A stretch of 64,000 bases of DNA from Chrysopilus asiliformis (taxonomy: Eukaryota; Arthropoda; Insecta; Diptera; Rhagionidae). Positions 11,487 to 22,184 of this stretch are shown one piece after another. Within the stretch, counting starts at the first letter, position 1, and every line of letters starts with the position of its first letter. Both the position numbers and the translations under genes were made by a program. Below the pieces are notes generated by a model. The model saw nothing but the letters and a program-made list of their open reading frames with translations, searched no databases and was not told the DNA's origin. The DNA lies in assembly GCA_964034945.1 (NCBI GenBank), contig OZ035960.1, positions 75,862,585 through 75,926,584 of the forward strand, in the 5' to 3' direction.

Positions 11487-11750
11487 TTGATAAAATTATT
11501 CAACATTGTGAATGAAATGATTTTGACGTTTATCAAAAAGTCAATTGTGAACTTTGGTTTAGTTAAGATGTTGTCAAAAAGATCTCTGCAATTAAAAAAT
11601 ATTATAAAATATCATTTTCGAGTCATCAACAGAAACCATCTAAATAAATTAGTGGTGCTGACAGAAAAAAATCCAATAATAGTAAAAGGAATATGTTCTA
11701 AACTTGATGCCAAAAATAAATGGGAGCAAATCGCTGATAATTATTTAGTT
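11487..11750 (+). pseudogene. Myb/SANT-like DNA-binding protein fragment (PIF element copy B)
   Basis: This is the same frame as in copy A, identical over about 88 residues (MIKLFNIVNEMILTF through NKWEQIADNYLV). It is probably the truncated second protein of a PIF/Harbinger element. It runs into the remains of the hAT MITE, and no DDE transposase accompanies it. Confidence 0.5.
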
Positions 11751-12108
11751 TTTAAGACTTCGGTTTAACCGGGTCCAAAAAACCGGTTATTAAAACACCG
11801 AAAAACCGTTTTGTTCAAATTGGGTAGCTTAGGTCTTAGACGCAACAAATACACTATAATACAAACAAAAGACGTGAAGTGCCATATAATCCATTAAGAG
11901 GCCATAAATGGCACAATATAATATTGTATTTGGTTTAGAGTGCCTAAAAAGAAGTGTTTATAACAAATCAGTTGCACGAAAATTGGTTTAAAATTATTTT
12001 TCCGTGCAAAAAAAATGATCGGTTTTTTTGAACGGTTTTACACCGGGTATAACCGTGTTAAAAAAACACCGGGTAACCGGTTTAACCGGTTCTTTTTTGA
12101 CATTCCTA
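11751..12108. mobile_element. hAT MITE in copy B, one end deleted
   Basis: This is the same MITE as at 7051-7455, at the same position in its host, with the end TAGGAATGTC (reversed) at 12108 and its flank GTTTGGAT. The other end is missing. Compared with copy A, about 50 bases between two GTTT tetranucleotides have been lost. Confidence 0.75.
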
Positions 12109-12732
12109 GTTTGGATCCTCCGGTTCTATGATAGCCTGGAATCGTGTATAAAACTGAAAAATACTCTATTTTGCCATAGCTGTCTGGGAAATATAACCAA
12201 ACAAAATACTGCCGACTATTCAATTTTAATGGGATGGTGTTATCTCTTAAAATCCTTATTTGCAAAATATTTTTTTACCTATAGCCTCATTTTCATCAAA
12301 GAAAACTAACACACAAATAAACCGGAAAATTGTTATCTTCCTTATCCTATAAACCATAAATTTGTGGTTGCTGTAACCGGTTGACAGTTATCAATAAAGT
12401 TGACACCAATTAACATTCGTACGACCGATGTATCAACGTAGTTGATAATAATTATCAACTATCAATTGTGAATTGACAATCATAATAAGGGCCTTTGACT
12501 CCCTCCTAGCGACAAAAAAAAAATGTATTTAGCGGGTAGGGACAAACTAAACGACAAATGGCGACTTTTGACGATTTTTTTTTTAACTTTCCACTTCATT
12601 TAAATGAATCAAATAAGAAATATTATTCAGTAATAAAAACTTCTGGGAATACCAAGAATATAAAACCACAAAAATCATGATACACAGACAACATAGTTTG
12701 GTATGCTAAATATAAAAAGTAATGGCATTGTA

Positions 12733-13653
12733 CAGGGTGCGCCATCTGTTCCTCCGGTATGTAAACATTGAATAACTTCGCCATTTGTCAACCGATTTGC
12801 TTTCCTAGACACGTTTTGGAAACGTCAAACCAGTACAATTTTAACCATGAACCGCTTCACACCGAAAGAACGCGCCGAAATAGTGACGATGTACATTGAA
12901 AATAGTCGTTCAATTTTGGATGCAAGTTTTAATGACCGACGAGGCACATTTCACTCCCTCTGGCGGTGTTAATAAACAAAATTGCCGCATTTGGGCGACA
13001 GAAAATCCTCACGAGATTCATGAAATACCATTGCATGATCGAAAAGTGACTGTTTGGGCCGGCGTGTGCGCAAAAACCATCATTGGGCCATTTTTCTTCA
13101 ATGAAGGTGAAACAGTTAATGGTAATCGATATCGGTGGATGTTGGCACATTTTGTGTGTCCGAAAATGCGTGAAAAAGGTCTGACTGACTTCTGGTTTCA
13201 GCAAGACGGGGCGCCATGCCACACAGCGGACCAAACAATACGGTTTTTGCAACAAAAATTCCCTAGACGTGTGATATCGAAAAGAGGCGATATTGACTGG
13301 CCACCAAGATCCCCTGATTTAACCCCCCCAGACTTCTTTTTGTGGGGTTATTTGAAGAGTAAAGTTTACGCCAGCAACCCGAAGACCATTGACGAGCTCA
13401 AGACCAATATTCGTGCCGAAATAGCTGCCATACCGACGGAGATGCTCGAAGAAGTGATGGAAAATGCCCGAAAAAGAGCACAGTTTGCGGTGGCCAATAA
13501 AGGTGGTCATTTGATCGATGTTGTTTTCAAAAAGTAGTCCACATAAATTGTAAAGGATTGAACTAAATAAAAAAACACCATTTTTTGCAATCTATTGTTT
13601 CTTTAAAAAGTTATTCAACATTCTCATACCGGAGGAACAGATGGCGCACCCTG
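12733..13653 (+). mobile_element. mariner-like (DD41D/rosa-type) deletion derivative
   Basis: Perfect 29-base inverted ends beginning CAGGGTGCGCCATCTG are flanked by TA at 12731-12732 and 13654-13655. The repeats continue imperfectly to about 45 bases. A start codon at 12847 opens MNRFTPKERAEIVTMY, the N-terminus of the transposase, but an internal deletion has removed the DNA-binding region and shifted the frame. Confidence 0.9.
12924..13537 (+). pseudogene. DD41D mariner-like transposase, catalytic domain only
   Basis: The frame shows all three catalytic positions: TDEAHF (first Asp), FQQDGAPCHTA (second Asp) and SPDLTPPDFFLWG (third Asp). I count 41 residues between the second and third Asp, which places it in the DD41D (rosa-like) group of Tc1/mariner. 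The catalytic domain runs open to a stop at 13537, but the N-terminal helix-turn-helix part is missing and its remaining start lies in another frame. The open catalytic region suggests a fairly young deletion. Confidence 0.9.
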
Positions 13654-13786
13654 TACAATTTTGAATTTCACATTGAAACAAAAACTAACAAATGAATCTA
13701 AAAAACTAAATGAGTAAAAATTTCGCGGGTAATGTTATTCGGCATACCGTGTACTCTTACTATCATGGTTAAAAAACACTCCAGAT

Positions 13787-14998
13787 CAGTGATGCTATGT
13801 ACCTTTAGTGACATTCCCCTTTCCAAATGACGAAATTCCCCTTTTTCCCCTTTTTCATGACGAAATTCCCCTCATTTTCCCCCTATAAAAACAACGAATT
13901 TTAAATAAAGAATTCATTTATTAAAACCAAAAATTATTGTTATCTGGACTCATGTTAAAGTCTTTTAAGAGAAAAAAGCACAAATTAGGAAATAATTTTA
14001 TATTTTGTAAAGCTTTAACAAAATACTCGTTAATTGTATTCCCGATAACAACGTCACGGGTCTCCAACCAAACGTCAAATAAGATATGAAAAGAAGCCGG
14101 GATTCACAATTGGATAATAATCAAAGCAAGTCACAAATGTATAAATCAAGGTAGTTCCTTTACTTTTGAGCTTGAAATGATCCTGTCCTCCTTAAATTCG
14201 GTAAAAATTATTTTCATATTTTGAATTACAAAAATATAAAAATATCAAAAAATGGAAAAAACGAAATCAAGTCGCGACTGGAACTCGATTTTTGTACTCC
14301 GGGCACTTTGCCCCTGGTCCATGCATTCTTCTGGTGAATATTTGTCGAAATTAGAACATTAAGCCAAATTTTAAAGATGAACAAGAAATTACCGATTTAA
14401 TTTGATTTTTACATATTTTAAACAAAGCAGTTCTGTTGATTTGCAATTTAAAATATTTCTATTGAAAATATATTTAAGAAATCCGAAAAACGAACAAAAA
14501 ATATGTGTCAATGAACTTTCATGGAAACTACTTTCCATCAAAGTCTTTTAAAGTAGTTTAAAGTCATTACTTTGAATAAGATGAGAAATGGTACTTTTTA
14601 ATGTTCTTTTTCAAAGCGGTTAAAAAGTACACTGAAAAATCGGTTAAACGTGCATTCCAAAGCCCTTTTAAAGTGCTTTTGTTTAAAAGATTGGTATGTA
14701 CTTTACAATTGCAAAAAGATCATTACATATAAAGTGACAAATGCATAAATAAGCATTACCTTCACTCTATACCTTTGCCTAAGTTTGGAATTGGATTGTA
14801 ATTGTTTTTAATTATTTATACTTCTACTTTTCCGTAATTTTTTAAAATTATTTCGGATTTAATTGAAAGGCGAAGATTTTCCCCTCTTTGTAAGTCGTTT
14901 CCCCTCGTTTTGAAGCGTTTTCCCCTTTTCCCCTATTAACAATTTTTATAGTCAAATTCCCCGCAAAAAGGGGAATTCCCCTCGATATAGCATCACTG
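13787..14998. mobile_element. Non-autonomous hAT element with CCCCTTTTTCCCC repeats
   Basis: Ends CAGTGATGCTATGTACC and, reversed, CAGTGATGCTATATCGA are flanked by the 8-base duplication CTCCAGAT (13779-13786 and 14999-15006). Both subterminal regions carry multiple TTCCCCT motifs. There is no significant open frame in 1.2 kb. Confidence 0.9.
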
Positions 14999-15012
14999 CT
15001 CCAGATGCTTTC

Positions 15013-15318
15013 GCCAGAGAACAAATAATCTAGAGAATAAACTCTTAGAACAAATTTTTAGAGAAAATTTTTCCACTGTGAGATGAAGAGGATCCGATGT
15101 AACACGGAAAAAATTATCCATTCGATTCCTCCATCTCATTGAATAGATAAGACGAAAATGATTAGAAAATGTTCTCTCTGCTTCGTGCTCCCTAGTCTAA
15201 AAGTAATTAACTTTTAGGCCGTAGCTAGTGAATGATAGGGACATTTTTCCCCCCTTCGAAGGGGAAATTTGTCAAAAATTTGTTCGGCAGAGTTTATTCT
15301 CTAGATTATTTGTTCTCT
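15013..15318. mobile_element. Inverted-repeat MITE
   Basis: CAGAGAACAAATAATCTAGA on the left is repeated inverted at the right end; the match extends about 50 bases. GCTTTC occurs at both outer edges (15007-15012 and 15319-15324) and may be the target duplication. Superfamily unassigned. Confidence 0.65.
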
Positions 15319-15360
15319 GCTTTCACGGTGTCCCCACATCGTTTTTTTTCTAACTTTAAA

Positions 15361-15789
15361 GCGAGAACTCCAATTGGGCAGAGGCAGCAGCAGAGGCAGA
15401 ACTTTAGAACACATAGCGTCTTATGTGATGAGCTCCAAGAAAGCAGCAGCAGAGGGAGCGGCAGAAGCAGAAACACATTTTAGCTCTAATCTCTAAATTT
15501 CTGCTTTCAATTTAACCTCACAAATCGTTGTTGATATTGTTTGCATATATGGACGAAAGTAAATATTTGTAATACTTGAAATGGAGGAGAAATTAATTGA
15601 ATACTTAAAAAACAACAAAATATTATACGACAAATCATGCCGCGGATATAAATACGTACAACGTTTTGACAGGTTTCTGCTACTTTCGTCAAAATTCTAA
15701 TTTCATTGTGGGACAGAAAGCAGATTCTGCTTCTGCCACTGCTACTGCTTCTGCCTCTGCTGCTGCCTCTGCCCAATTGGAGTTCTCGC
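15361..15789. mobile_element. Inverted-repeat MITE with CAG/GCAGAG-rich ends
   Basis: The ends GCGAGAACTCCAATTGGGCA are inverted copies and continue into GAGGCAGCAGCAGAGGCAGA, with a candidate 5-base duplication TTAAA on both sides (15356-15360, 15790-15794). Ser/Ala-rich open frames over this region are by-products of the CAG-like repeats. Confidence 0.7.
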
Positions 15790-16038
15790 TTAAAATCAAA
15801 AACTTTAGTTCCCAATATGACGAGCATAAACATAATGCAGAAAAAACTTATTAAAATATATAAAATTAATTGTTTGATTCTCTCATGTAGCTATACATAT
15901 ATCTTCAAAAAAGAACTTTTTTACAATAAATCGGAAAATATAAAACAAAAAAATATTTTAAACTTTTAGCGACATCTGGCGAGTTTCAGCCTTTTTTTTG
16001 CTTTAGCGACTTCTGGCGACTTTCGAGTCGTAATCTGG

Positions 16039-17124
16039 GCGGCTATTCTCGGAACGTTTCGGATTTATCTGAAACATTTGTGGTGTAGTGGAAAAAGACG
16101 TCTATGTGGTGTACGTACCGCCTATATTGCTCCAAATGACATCTCAAACATTACGAAGCAATTCACCACTTTATACGAAACCGTATTCTCGGACTTAGAT
16201 TACGGAAATATCCGAAACATAACAAAACATTACGTTTCGGATCCATCCGAAACGTTCAAATGTTACTTTTCGAAACGTTTGTGTGCTGTGAGTTATCGTT
16301 TCGGGTTCGTCGTTTATTGTTATTCGATGCAACCATAATTTTAATCGTGTAATAAGCATAGTACGGAGAATAATTCTTTTTCATTTATTCATTTGCAAAT
16401 GATTAGCACGAGAATTTTAGTTTTCATTCACTCACGAATTTTTTTTTTCCATTCTCGTATTTTTTAAATTCTATTCGCGAATGGAATGGAAAATTTTAGG
16501 AATGGAAAAATAAAATTCGCTCACAAATTTATATTCTGGAATGGAATTATTATATGAAGAAAAAGTAACACCATAATTTTCAAAAGGATTGAGCCAGAGA
16601 CTTGAAATTTCGTACAGTTGCGTTTCTCGTAAACTCCTTCCCCCCTACACCATTCAAATGAAACAGTTTTTTTTACAATTGTCTCAAAAACGGTGCTTCA
16701 TATTGAAAAATTTATAAATTTAAAATATGTTTAGAATACGATTTTACATAACTCTTCCATACTTAAAGGAACGATAACAAACCTTAAAATTCACAAATAA
16801 ACAAAAATTACCCATAATACACTATTACTTACATTAAACACTAGTCAAATATTATTAACTATTATTGAAATTAGTGAAATATTACTCTAATATAACACTA
16901 GTTAATAAATATAAACAAAACAAAACTATTCAAATATTTCCGTTTTGACAGCTCTATTCTTCGTACATTTCGGAATGAGGTGAATATAATTCCGAAACAT
17001 AAACGTTTCGTTACCATAATACGATTTTTCAAATGTTTCGGATTTATATTGCGGAAAAAACATTTCGGCAAGATTCGTAATCCGTAACGTAACGAAAAAT
17101 CCGAAACGTTCCGAGAATAGCCGC
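16039..17124. mobile_element. Inverted-repeat element with repeated CGAAACGTT motifs
   Basis: Both ends read GCGGCTATTCTCGGAACGTT (right end reversed), with TCTGG on both sides (16034-16038, 17125-17129). Many CGAAACGTT-like motifs lie near both ends. A degenerate mini-me-related segment is inside at about 16555-16760. Superfamily not assigned. Confidence 0.7.
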
Positions 17125-17129
17125 TCTGG

Positions 17130-17859
17130 CGATTTCGTGGGGACTGTAGTTGGCAACGCTGCATGCCACTGCTACTGCTACTGTCGGCCAATTAATCACG
17201 GCTCTTATTCCAAAAAAAATTTTATGGAAAGTGGAACCAGTTTTCTTATTTATTCATTACTTGCTACATAGATATTTTAGAAAACTTTTCATTATTCACA
17301 TAACAAAAAAGTAAAATATATTCAGTATTTTTTATATCGATATTCTTTAACACATTTTTGTTCGATAAATCTATTTCATACATAATTTTTCATGCATAAA
17401 ATTCAAGTATCCAAATATAAGTAGTATTATAATCGTGTCAGTGCCTACTGACTTCTTCTACTGAATGCGACGGTTGAAGACACGAAACTAAAAAACTAGA
17501 ATGAAACTAAATTTTTTTTGCTGTCACTATTGGAATGAACCATGCTTTATGTTTTGATTTGCCGTGTATACAGATGAACACCAACTGGTTTGGCGTTTCT
17601 ATATAAAAAAAACTTCGTTACTTAACCAATGTTGTCTTTATACACTCAAGCTATATTATTTTTGTTTCAACAGAAAATTTGCATTCTACTCTTTAGCAGC
17701 CACTGAAATATTTGTTCAAACTAAAATTTACCGCATGGGAAAGTTACACTTATAATCTTATACGAGTAGCCCATGCCTCGTTATACTCTTCTTTGCACCT
17801 CGTTTTTACTTTCTTATACTTAGTATACGATAGCCACTGGTCACATTAGCGATTCTCGC
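17130..17859. other. Unassigned AT-rich spacer
   Basis: Apart from a CACTGCTACTGCTACTG stretch at 17166-17182 resembling the arms of the elements at 15361 and 40360, nothing is recognised. Confidence 0.45.
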
Positions 17860-17867
17860 CTCATATC

Positions 17868-18514
17868 TAGGGTTACCAGACGTCAAAACCGAAAAAGTGT
17901 CTTTGGAGAGAATAAAAGTGATTGTTGCGTACAAAAAAGTGACTTTTACAAATCAAAAAGTGATAACAAAAAGTGAGCCTTATTCTGTCGAAAAAATTTT
18001 CATTTTCATTTAGCTGAAACCCGAGTTTATGCGCACCAACTAGATGTGATTTCCAATAAATTTCCAAATGTCGAGTGGCAGAATACCAGTTTGTTGAAAA
18101 TCACATCTAGTAGGTATGCAAAAACTCAGTTTTAAGCAAAATGAAAAATAAATATAATATGTGGTTTATTTCAGTTTTACAATACACTTTGGTCCCATAA
18201 TTAAACTTTTATACATCCTTTTTTTTTTTAAATTTCCTTTTCTTTTTGAACGAATTCATAAAATTGCATACAATTTAAGTCTTTAAAATTATATTTTGTT
18301 AGCAAAATTTCAAAAATAGGTGGGGTTATTGGGAAATCCTATATTTAGAAAGTTCTTTATGTTAATTACAAAATTTAACACAATAAACTTGTTTTGTTGA
18401 AAATGCTGTAAATGCGAAATGAAAAAAGTGGAAAAAGTGACTAAGAACAAAAAAAGAAAGAAATTGGTCGAAAAGTGACAATTGTCACTTTTATAGTGAC
18501 GTCTGGCAAGCCTA
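17868..18514. mobile_element. hAT MITE with AAAAAGTGA motifs
   Basis: Ends TAGGGTTACCAGACGTC and, reversed, TAGGCTTGCCAGACGTC are flanked by CTCATATC (17860-17867, 18515-18522). AAAAGTGA-type motifs recur at both ends. A smaller foldback with arms around CTAGATGTGATTT lies inside at about 18013-18138. Confidence 0.85.
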
Positions 18515-18777
18515 CTCATATCACAAAAATTTGTTATGATATCCGAAAATGTGGCCGTGCCGTGGCAAATGAACGGATCCTGGCTAAATTTCAATTGTCT
18601 ATTTTAATTAGTTCTCGAATTAGTGAGTGGCTTCATATGATGTTTAGTTATGTAAGAAAGACATCATCGCAAACTATGTTTATATTACAAAGGTTTTGTG
18701 ATTTTATTATATACAAATTCTTGAAAGCCGGTTAGAAAACTTGGAGATGCTATCAAAGGCACGCAACATTGTATTTA

Positions 18778-19150
18778 AAGCCGGCCATACATTATGGGAC
18801 TTGTTCTAAAACCATGTTGTACAACTTGTCTTGGCGGAGGCCATAAACGTAGAGACATTTCATACAACTGGTTCGACAAACATTAGTTTTGCAAAGACGA
18901 GTAAAGCAGGCGGTCGTGCAACGATACAACGGTATCAACTAAAGTCGTAACTCAGGATGCACAACACGTCCATACACAGGCAAAGGGTTTGTACAACAGG
19001 AAACCACGCCCACAAAAAATCAACAGGGTTTTGATTTTATCCAACCGTTTGTCGAACCTAAAATTTGGTACTACAACCGGCCCATACACGATCCAACATT
19101 GCCTACAACCGAACCAAGTAGTACAATAAGTCTCATAATGTATGGCCGCC
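18778..19150. mobile_element. Inverted-repeat MITE
   Basis: AAGCCGGCCATACATTATG on the left is matched inverted on the right (AAGGCGGCCATACATTATG). The outer flanks (TTTA and TTAA) suggest a TTA/TAA target as in PIF-like elements, but the exact edge is ambiguous. Confidence 0.65.
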
Positions 19151-19397
19151 TTAACGGATTATCGATCACAAAAGAGAGAGGCACATCTGTGATCGGTAAA
19201 ATGAAATCATTTTGCCAAAGAGAACTTAACGCGGATTGGGCTGATCAGATTGTAAATGCTCGTATTTTAAACCCAACCAGTGTTGCCGAACGTAGGGATT
19301 TTTCCCTACAGTAGAGAATTTTAACCTAAAATTAAGTGTAGGGAAGTTTTCTCAAAATTCATCTATTTGTAGGGAAATTCCAATATTTACAAAAAAA

Positions 19398-19673
19398 CAT
19401 AACAAAAGCTATAATTGCCAATCTGGCAATTATTGAAAACCCGTATGGTGATATGGCATTGTTCGAAGTTTAAGTGCACGACGAACAGTTGTAACAAAAT
19501 TCCACTTTGAAGTCAAATTTTTCAATAAAATTTTTTAAAAGTTATTCCAATCGGATTCTGATGTATGGGAGTTTGATGTAGAATCATATTCTAAATAATT
19601 TTTGTGCTTGCACTTTTTTGATTTTTTTGAGATATTCAAAATTCATGTAAAATTCAATTTTTTATACCCGTAT
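19398..19673 (-). mobile_element. mini-me/DINE-like copy 3, internally deleted
   Basis: Starting from CATAACAAAAGCTATAATTG with the TTGCCAATCTGGCAA hairpin, it runs to GAGATATTCA and then jumps to AAAATTCAATTTTTT, having lost the central block and the GTCY tract. Copy 4 begins directly in its T-run. Confidence 0.75.
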
Positions 19674-20155
19674 GGTGAAACCAAAGGGTATATTAAATTT
19701 GCCTTACCGTTTGTAACGCCAAGATTCCGTCATCACACACAAAAATGAATTACACCAGTGTATTTAGAATGATAAAAAAAATTTGAATTTTGCATGTTTG
19801 TCCGTCCGTCTGTGGCGCCGATTGCGGGCGCATGGATTTAGCTAGAGACTAGCAGGCGCATGGGTTGAGCTAGAGTTCGTTAATGGGAAAAAATGGACCA
19901 TTAGAATACGAACGAAAACGTTTTTTTGCGAATACAGTGGTGGCTCGATAATTCGGACACTTGGTAATTCGGACACCTCAGTAATCCGGACAGAAAGTTT
20001 TTAATATTAAAGACTCTGTAATTCGGACATAAGTCAAAAAGTCTGGCTCAGTAATCCGGACATTAGATAAAAAATCGTGCTTGAACCGGTCACATATGTT
20101 CAACAAAGACCTCTCGCGATTAACGATATAAAACAAATACAAATACGTATATGTA

Positions 20156-20715
20156 CACTGCCGGTCAAAAAAACTTGACCGATGATAAAAAAAAACCAAT
20201 TTTTCGACTTTTCACTCATGTTTCATGTATTGTAAATGTTTTAATTCGACAATTTCTGAAAGAATGTACATAACTGAAGCTTATTCAACATTTTGAAATT
20301 ATTATTCGATGAACATGATGAAAGAAATAAAAATGATCTAAAATATACAATTTAAACGCATTTTTCATCGAAGTGACCACCTTTTGCTCATTACACATGA
20401 ACGGTCATACTCGTGATAATAACAAGGAATCAAATGATGAAAAATTGTCGTTGGCGATTGTTGACAGTACATAAACAATGATGCGTGATCGGGTGCGCTC
20501 GGCCGACTTGGCCGCGTTTCCTCGAGCCGAGGCGATTGCAGCCGAGAAAAGTCGATAATAGTCGAATATCGATCAATTCAAAATTGAAAATGTCTATTCT
20601 CTTATCATTCACCTTGAATGTATATAAAAAACCTTAACTTGCACATACAATGGGAGTGAAAAATCGAAAAATTGGTTTTTTTTTATCATCGGTCAAGTTT
20701 TTTTGACCGGCAGTG
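20156..20715. mobile_element. Tc1-like non-autonomous element
   Basis: The inverted ends begin CACTGCCGGTCAAAAAAACT and continue nearly perfectly for over 50 bases, with TA on each side (20154-20155, 20716-20717). No transposase remains. Confidence 0.85.
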
Positions 20716-20749
20716 TATGTACGTAGAATTTGGTTATATTTATTCAGCA

Positions 20750-20946
20750 TCTTATGAAAAAAGTGCAAGAATAAAAAATTATTTATGATATGATTCTACA
20801 TAAAACTCCCATACATCAAAATCCGATTGGAATAAATTTAAAAAAATCTTATTGGAAAGTTTGACTTCAAAGTCAAAAGTTTGAATTCAATGTCACCATA
20901 TGGGTTTTGAATATTTGCCAGATTGGCAATTATAGCTTTTGTTATA
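20750..20946 (+). mobile_element. mini-me/DINE-like copy 5, 3' fragment
   Basis: Contains the typical ATTCTACATAAAACTCCCAT segment, the hairpin TTGCCAGATTGGCAA and the GTTAT end. It lies within the pogo-like element, next to the Tc1-like insertion. Confidence 0.7.
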
Positions 20947-21540
20947 TTTAAATCCAAAATTAGGATGGAAATATATAGGTTCTGATCATTCGGACAAATC
21001 GATAATTCGGACAACGTCCGGTTTGCAATTGTCCGAATTATCGAGCCACCACTGTATCTCAAAAACGGTGCATCTTATCAAAACATCAAAATCCCATACA
21101 TCAAAATCCGATTGGAATCAATTTTAAAAAATCTTATTGAAAAGTTGACTTCAAATTGGAATTTTCATACAACTGTTCGCCGTTCACTTAAATTACCATA
21201 CGGGTTTTCAATAATTGCCGGATTGGCAATTATAGCTTTTGTTATGTTTATTTAATCATTTGCTTATAAATAAGAATCAGAATTATTATCTCTTTATTTT
21301 TTTTTTGTTATACAATGAATTATTTTTGTTATTGTTATATTTATTTTCAAAATATATAACTATTTTTTTTAAAAACATGTTTTTTAATTTTATATTGTAT
21401 TCCTATATAGTACACTCCTATTCCAAAATTTAAATTTCATCGTTTTTTCTGTAGGGAAAAATGACTCTCCAAGTAGGGAAAAATCATACGTGTTGTACCT
21501 ACACATAGGGAATTTTGCTCTTGAACTTTCGGCAACACAG

Positions 21541-21930
21541 AATTTTTCGAATTTTTCGGTTTTGCTCGTAACAGTATATAAAGCTATCAAAAAATTCCTG
21601 CGCAACAAGCATTGGCGAGCAGAGGTTTAACTGGTCAAACGAGCAACGGTTAAATGCTGGGAAGATGAATGGCTGCGCATTCATCAAAGAAAAATACAAC
21701 CCTGACATTGCAGACTTGATGAAGAGCTTATTAATTCGTGATCATCCAGCTATTCAGGATGTAGGTCAAAACACAGGCGATTGATGTGAAAATCTCTCCT
21801 TTTTTATCGTAAAAAAATATTACAATATAGTTTTATAAAGCATCAGGTTTAAAAAGTGAATTAATATTTCCATAATTTTTTTAATTTATTTGCAATTGTG
21901 ATATATTTTTTATTTTCGAAACACAGGAGA
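21541..21930. other. Unassigned sequence
   Basis: A plus-strand frame around 21640-21783 (SNEQRLNAGKMNGC, then IKEKYNPDIADLMKSLL) resembles nothing I recognise. It could be part of the non-LTR relic that follows. Confidence 0.3.
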
Positions 21931-22184
21931 ATACCGTCAATGTTGCGAAATACATTCTAGGCTTCAAACTTCTTTGGGTAACGGTGCTGTTAGATCTTTC
22001 TCGGTAGGAAGAGCCAGCGTTGGTTGCCTGTTCGGAGTCAAATAAGAAAGAATCATACTTCTCCAGTTTTGAAAACTGTCCAGAACTGACGATAAAACTT
22101 AATCGTAAATGGTTTGATTTTATTCCAATATATTTAAATCATTACTATCGGCATGAATATTTCCTTAAATTACACAACTGCGTG

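Larger units (their letters stand above)
11401..12493 (+). mobile_element. PIF/Harbinger-like element, copy B
   Basis: Ends GGCCCCTATTATGAATGTC and, reversed, GGCCCTTATTATGATTGTC are flanked by TTT at 11398-11400 and 12494-12496. It is the inverted counterpart of copy A at 5308-7810 but lacks the non-LTR insertion, showing the pre-insertion sequence around 12364-12385. Confidence 0.8.
19935..21054. mobile_element. pogo/Tigger-like non-autonomous element
   Basis: Perfect inverted ends CAGTGGTGGCTCGATAATTC (continuing GGACA) are flanked by TA on both sides (19933-19934, 21055-21056). Repeated AATTCGGACA motifs follow, as in Tigger/pogo elements. It lacks a transposase and contains the Tc1-like element and a mini-me 3' fragment (about 20750-20946). 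Confidence 0.8.
19674..21246 (+). mobile_element. mini-me/DINE-like copy 4, split by a pogo-like element
   Basis: The first part, ATACCCGTATGGTGAAACC to 19934, stops at GCGAATA; the second resumes at 21057 with TCTCAAAAACGGTGCATC and ends GTTATG at 21246. The break is exactly at a TA dinucleotide. Confidence 0.8.
19278..21540. mobile_element. hAT-like element hosting a multi-level nest
   Basis: Ends CAGTGTTGCCGAA and, reversed, CTGTGTTGCCGAA are each followed by several GTAGGGAAA motifs, a hAT-like layout. The 8-base flanks (AACCCAAC, AATTTTTC) do not match, so the superfamily is tentative. Inside are two mini-me copies, a pogo-like element and a Tc1-like element. Confidence 0.5.

Noticed and set aside
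13319..13510. Minus-strand frames under the mariner transposase
   Set aside because: These are shadows of the DD41D transposase, which has catalytic motifs on the plus strand.
15666..15854. Ser/Ala-rich frame (SASATATASASAAASA)
   Set aside because: It is the CAG/GCAGAG-rich inverted arm of a MITE read as protein.
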